Origin: Actinomycetes bacterium
Lineage (GTDB): Bacteria; Actinomycetota; Actinomycetes; Mycobacteriales; Mycobacteriaceae
Assembly (NCBI GenBank): GCA_029780675.1
Contig: JAKOYE010000255.1
Span: 38,819-102,818, forward strand
Reading direction: 5' to 3'
Length of the DNA stretch: 64,000 nucleotides
In this document: in pieces, positions 61,800 to 64,000 of the stretch
How the letters are laid out: each line of letters begins with the position of its first letter
Position numbering within the stretch: position 1 is the stretch's first letter
Translations under genes and position numbers: made by a program
Notes under the pieces: model-generated
Told to the model about the DNA's origin: nothing
The model's database searches: none
The model's input: the letters and a program-made list of their open reading frames with translations, nothing else

Positions 61800-63011
61800 T
61801 CAGACGCGCTCGATGATGGTGGCCACGCCCATGCCGCCGCCGATACACAGGGTGATCAGCGCGCGCTTCGCTCCGCGCCGTTCCAGTTCGTCGACCATGG
61901 TGCCGGTGATCATCGCGCCGGTGGCACCCAGCGGGTGGCCCATCGCGATGGCGCCGCCGTTGACGTTCAACTTCTCGTTGGGGATGTCGAGGTCCTTCTG
62001 GAACTTCAGCACCACCGAGGCGAAGGCCTCGTTGATTTCCCAGAGGTCGATGTCCTCGGGCTTGAGCCCGGCCCGGTCCAGCGCCTTGTGCGCCGCCGGG
62101 GTGGGGCCGATCAACATGATGGTCGGGTCCGCCCCACTGGTGGCGGTGGCCACGATGCGGGCACGCGGGGTCAGGCCGTTGGCCTTGCCGGCTTTCTCGC
62201 TGCCGACCACGACGAGGGCTGCACCGTCGACGATGCCGGAGCTGTTGCCGCCGGTGTGGACGTGGTTGATCTTCTCGATCCAGTGGTACTTCTGCATGGC
62301 CACGTCGTCGAAGCCGGCCATCGCGGCCAAGCCCTCGAAGGCGGGCTTGAGCTTGCCCAGGCTCTCCACGGTGGTGCCGGGGCGCATGTGCTCGTCGTGG
62401 TCGAGGATCAGCAGACCGTTCTGGTCGCGGACCGGGACGATGGACTTGGCGAAGTAGCCACCCGACCAGGCCGCGGCCGACCGCTCCTGGGACTGCGCCG
62501 CGTAGGCGTCGACGTCCTCGCGGCTGAAGCCCTCCAGGGTGGCGATCAGATCGGCGCCGATGCCCTGCGGAACGATGTAGGCGTCGTAGTTGGTGGCCGG
62601 GTCGGACATCATCGCGCCGCCGTCGGAGCCCATCGGGACGCGGCTCATCGACTCGACACCACCGGCGTAGACGAGGTCGTCCCAGCCGGAGCGCACCTTC
62701 TGGGCTGCCGTGTTGACGGCTTCGAGTCCGGATGCGCAGAACCGGTTGAGCTGGAAGCCGCCGACGGTGTCGGGCATGCCGGCGGCGATGACCACGGTGC
62801 GGGCGATGTCGCCGCCCTGGTCGCCGACCGGCGAGACGCAGCCCAGGATGACGTCGCTGACCATGTTCTCGTCGATATTGGGATGACGCCTGCGCAGTTC
62901 ATCGATCAGACCGGTGACGAGATTGAGCGGCTTGACCTCGGTCAGGGCGCCGTTCTTGCCCTTTCCGCGTGGGGTGCGGATGGCCTCGTAGATGAAGGCT
63001 TCTTCGGACAT
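61800..63011 (-). CDS. fadA: acetyl-CoA acyltransferase (3-ketoacyl-CoA thiolase) FadA
   Basis: 403 residues, same as FadA (Rv0859). The nucleophilic Cys lies in [11 protein letters not shown], His in [16 protein letters not shown] and the second Cys in LCIGGGMG. It performs the thiolytic last step of beta-oxidation, forming a heterotetramer with FadB. ATG 63011 has AGGGGA eight bases upstream. The 119-bp region before it contains a TACCGGCCGGTA palindrome and a short hairpin. Confidence 0.96.
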   Translation of the reverse strand: MSEEAFIYEAIRTPRGKGKNGALTEVKPLNLVTGLIDELRRRHPNIDENMVSDVILGCVSPVGDQGGDIARTVVIAAGMPDTVGGFQLNRFCASGLEAVNTAAQKVRSGWDDLVYAGGVESMSRVPMGSDGGAMMSDPATNYDAYIVPQGIGADLIATLEGFSREDVDAYAAQSQERSAAAWSGGYFAKSIVPVRDQNGLLILDHDEHMRPGTTVESLGKLKPAFEGLAAMAGFDDVAMQKYHWIEKINHVHTGGNSSGIVDGAALVVVGSEKAGKANGLTPRARIVATATSGADPTIMLIGPTPAAHKALDRAGLKPEDIDLWEINEAFASVVLKFQKDLDIPNEKLNVNGGAIAMGHPLGATGAMITGTMVDELERRGAKRALITLCIGGGMGVATIIERV

Positions 63012-63082
63012 GTGGATTCCCCTAAAGTCCTCTAGGTTTCGGATGCGGGTTGAGTTCCGGCACTCTGCAGACTAGTCGCCCC

Positions 63083-63125
63083 TACCGGCCGGTAACTAAC
63101 GACCCCCGGCCAACCTGTTGGTTGG
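63083..63125. promoter_or_regulatory. palindrome and hairpin upstream of fadA
   Basis: TACCGGCCGGTA (63083-63094) is a perfect 12-bp palindrome. CCAACC (63110-63115) and GGTTGG (63120-63125) form a perfect inverted repeat around TGTT. They lie between the GNAT-like gene's stop and fadA, both on the minus strand; the first could be an operator for fadAB, the second a weak terminator of the upstream gene. Confidence 0.4.
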
Positions 63126-63130
63126 GAGAC

Positions 63131-63715
63131 TCAGAGTGATGGGACGCCGAGTTCGTAGACGAGATAGTGGTAGCTCTCGTCACCCACCTGGAAGGTGTCC
63201 ACCACGGCGGCGTTGAGCTTGGTGGTCGTGGTCCGGAGCGATCGCGGGTTACGCGCGGACACGAACAAAATGCCGATCTCGTACTCGGCACAGTAGGCCG
63301 CCTTGGTCACCGCGTTGAACCGTCCGTAGAGGCCATGGCCCCGGAACCGCTCGTCGATACAGACCGGTCCGCGGAATGCATAGCGGTACGACGAGATCCG
63401 GCGCCCCCGGTATTCACGAGTGTCCGACAGCGCGACCATCCGTTCGACGATCGGCGACGGGGTTCCCTGACCCGCCTTGGGCGGGGGTGCGATGACGATG
63501 AACCCGACCACCTGCCCGGCGTCGTCGACCGCGACGTGCAGACCTCCTGCCGCCGCGATCCGCTCGAAGCTTCCCTCGGGCTGGATGATCGACAGGAACC
63601 CGTCGGCCCGCTGCTCAGGCGCGAGATTGCCGATGAAGTACCGCGATTCGAGCGAGCGAACCCCGGCGACGTCGTCGACGGTGCCGAGACGAACGGAGAT
63701 TTCCTGCGGGCGCAC
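63131..63715 (-). CDS. GNAT-like N-acetyltransferase fold protein
   Basis: 194 residues. The N-terminus (ISVRLGTVDDVAGVRSLE) and the central beta strand AGQVVGFIVIAPPP have the GNAT pattern, and IDERFRGHGLYGRFNAV is the acetyl-CoA binding (Q/RxxGxG/A) loop in slightly altered form. The substrate is unknown. GTG 63715 gives a complete domain. It lies upstream of fadA on the same strand (119-bp gap) and divergent from dapC with 54 bp between. I do not recall a counterpart here in M. tuberculosis. Confidence 0.75.
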   Translation of the reverse strand: MRPQEISVRLGTVDDVAGVRSLESRYFIGNLAPEQRADGFLSIIQPEGSFERIAAAGGLHVAVDDAGQVVGFIVIAPPPKAGQGTPSPIVERMVALSDTREYRGRRISSYRYAFRGPVCIDERFRGHGLYGRFNAVTKAAYCAEYEIGILFVSARNPRSLRTTTTKLNAAVVDTFQVGDESYHYLVYELGVPSL

Positions 63716-63755
63716 CGGCCGATTATGGCCCAGCTCCCAGCGGTTTCCCGCCGAT

Positions 63756-63761
63756 TAGGCT
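63756..63761 (+). promoter_or_regulatory. putative -10 box of a leaderless dapC transcript
   Basis: TAGGCT fits TANNNT and ends eight bases before ATG 63770; no Shine-Dalgarno element is seen between them. Confidence 0.45.
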
Positions 63762-63769
63762 TGTCCGCC

Positions 63770-64000
63770 ATGACCCGATCCGACGGTGTCCCCCCCGCCA
63801 CCGTGCACCGCCTTCGGCCCTTCTCGGTCAATGTCTTCGCCCGGATGTCGGCACTGGCCGCGAGCCTGGGGGCGGTGAATCTCGGCCAGGGGTTTCCCGA
63901 CGAGGACGGGCCGGCCGCGATGCTCGAGGTCGCCCGGCAGGCGATCGCCGACGGCATCAACCAGTACCCGCCCGGACCGGGGATCGCCGAGCTGCGCGCG
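63770..64000 (+). CDS. dapC: N-succinyldiaminopimelate aminotransferase DapC, 5' part
   Basis: The first 77 codons are in the window; the gene runs off its end. The visible part, NVFARMSALAASLGAVNLGQGFPDEDGP and GINQYPPGPG, is the N-terminus of a class I PLP aminotransferase, of the DapC/Rv0858c type by neighbourhood to fadA. DapC transfers the amino group in lysine/diaminopimelate synthesis, needed for peptidoglycan. The PLP lysine lies outside the window. Confidence 0.85.
   Translation, partial: MTRSDGVPPATVHRLRPFSVNVFARMSALAASLGAVNLGQGFPDEDGPAAMLEVARQAIADGINQYPPGPGIAELRA

Noticed and set aside
61116..63035. A 639-codon forward open frame opposite fadA and fadB
   Set aside because: It is the antisense shadow of two highly conserved beta-oxidation genes; high GC leaves few stops on the opposite strand. 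Its residues are low-complexity and match no family.

Overview
The window reads as chromosomal DNA of an environmental, probably fast-growing mycobacterium (Mycolicibacterium/Mycobacterium), not M. tuberculosis. The base composition is very GC-rich with strong G/C bias at third codon positions. From 8.3 kb to the end, the gene order largely follows the M. tuberculosis stretch Rv0914c to Rv0858c in inverted orientation. Family markers agree: EchA6, PrrA, the ArfABC channel proteins, GltA2/CitA, FprB, SepH, RpfA, MoaA2/D2/C2/E2, a bacterial XPB helicase, FadA/FadB. Locus comparisons are from memory of the H37Rv map; no search was run.

Region 1 (1-8.25 kb): a tRNA-Arg(CCU), then a tightly packed signal-transduction operon that I do not know from M. 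tuberculosis. It encodes a REC-GAF-PAS-GGDEF-EAL cyclic-di-GMP protein, a 1168-residue hybrid histidine kinase with an MCP-type four-helix sensor and three receivers, a CheR methyltransferase and a receiver-less CheB methylesterase. No flagellar gene, CheA, CheW or stand-alone MCP is present. This is the best candidate for an under-described system.

Region 2 (8.3-22 kb): a thiolase, carotenoid oxygenase and tandem-HxlR operon; an LpqN/LpqT-type lipoprotein; a small membrane protein; an RCK-gated K+ channel; an SRPBCC 'toxin' with its 'antitoxin' gene broken by an in-frame amber codon; then ctpE, a beta-lactamase-like lipoprotein, an MBL-fold hydrolase and echA6.

Region 3 (22-34 kb): a heterodimeric ABC exporter pair lies between echA6 and prrA, where I recall accD3 in M. 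tuberculosis. prrA has no prrB beside it. The arfA-arfB-arfC operon, an FKBP isomerase, a phytoene-desaturase-like oxidoreductase, a POT peptide transporter and an MFS exporter-MarR operon with a clear palindromic operator follow.

Region 4 (34-48 kb): central metabolism and housekeeping: gltA2, pdxH, citA, a VOC protein, fprB, a diiron oxygenase, serC, sepH, an rRNA/tRNA methyltransferase, small membrane proteins, an MFS protein and cspB.

Region 5 (48-64 kb): the molybdopterin genes moaA2-moaD2 and moaC2-mog-moaE2 flank rpfA. rpfA carries a CRP-type site and a c-di-AMP (ydaO) riboswitch upstream. Then come an Rv0862c-like helicase-associated protein, XPB helicase, a PE-PPE domain protein frameshifted at a run of eight Gs, the fadA-fadB beta-oxidation operon, a GNAT-like protein and the 5' part of dapC. 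Start/stop overlaps (ATGA, GTGA) are common. Several genes have a TANNNT box 6-8 nt before the start codon and look leaderless.
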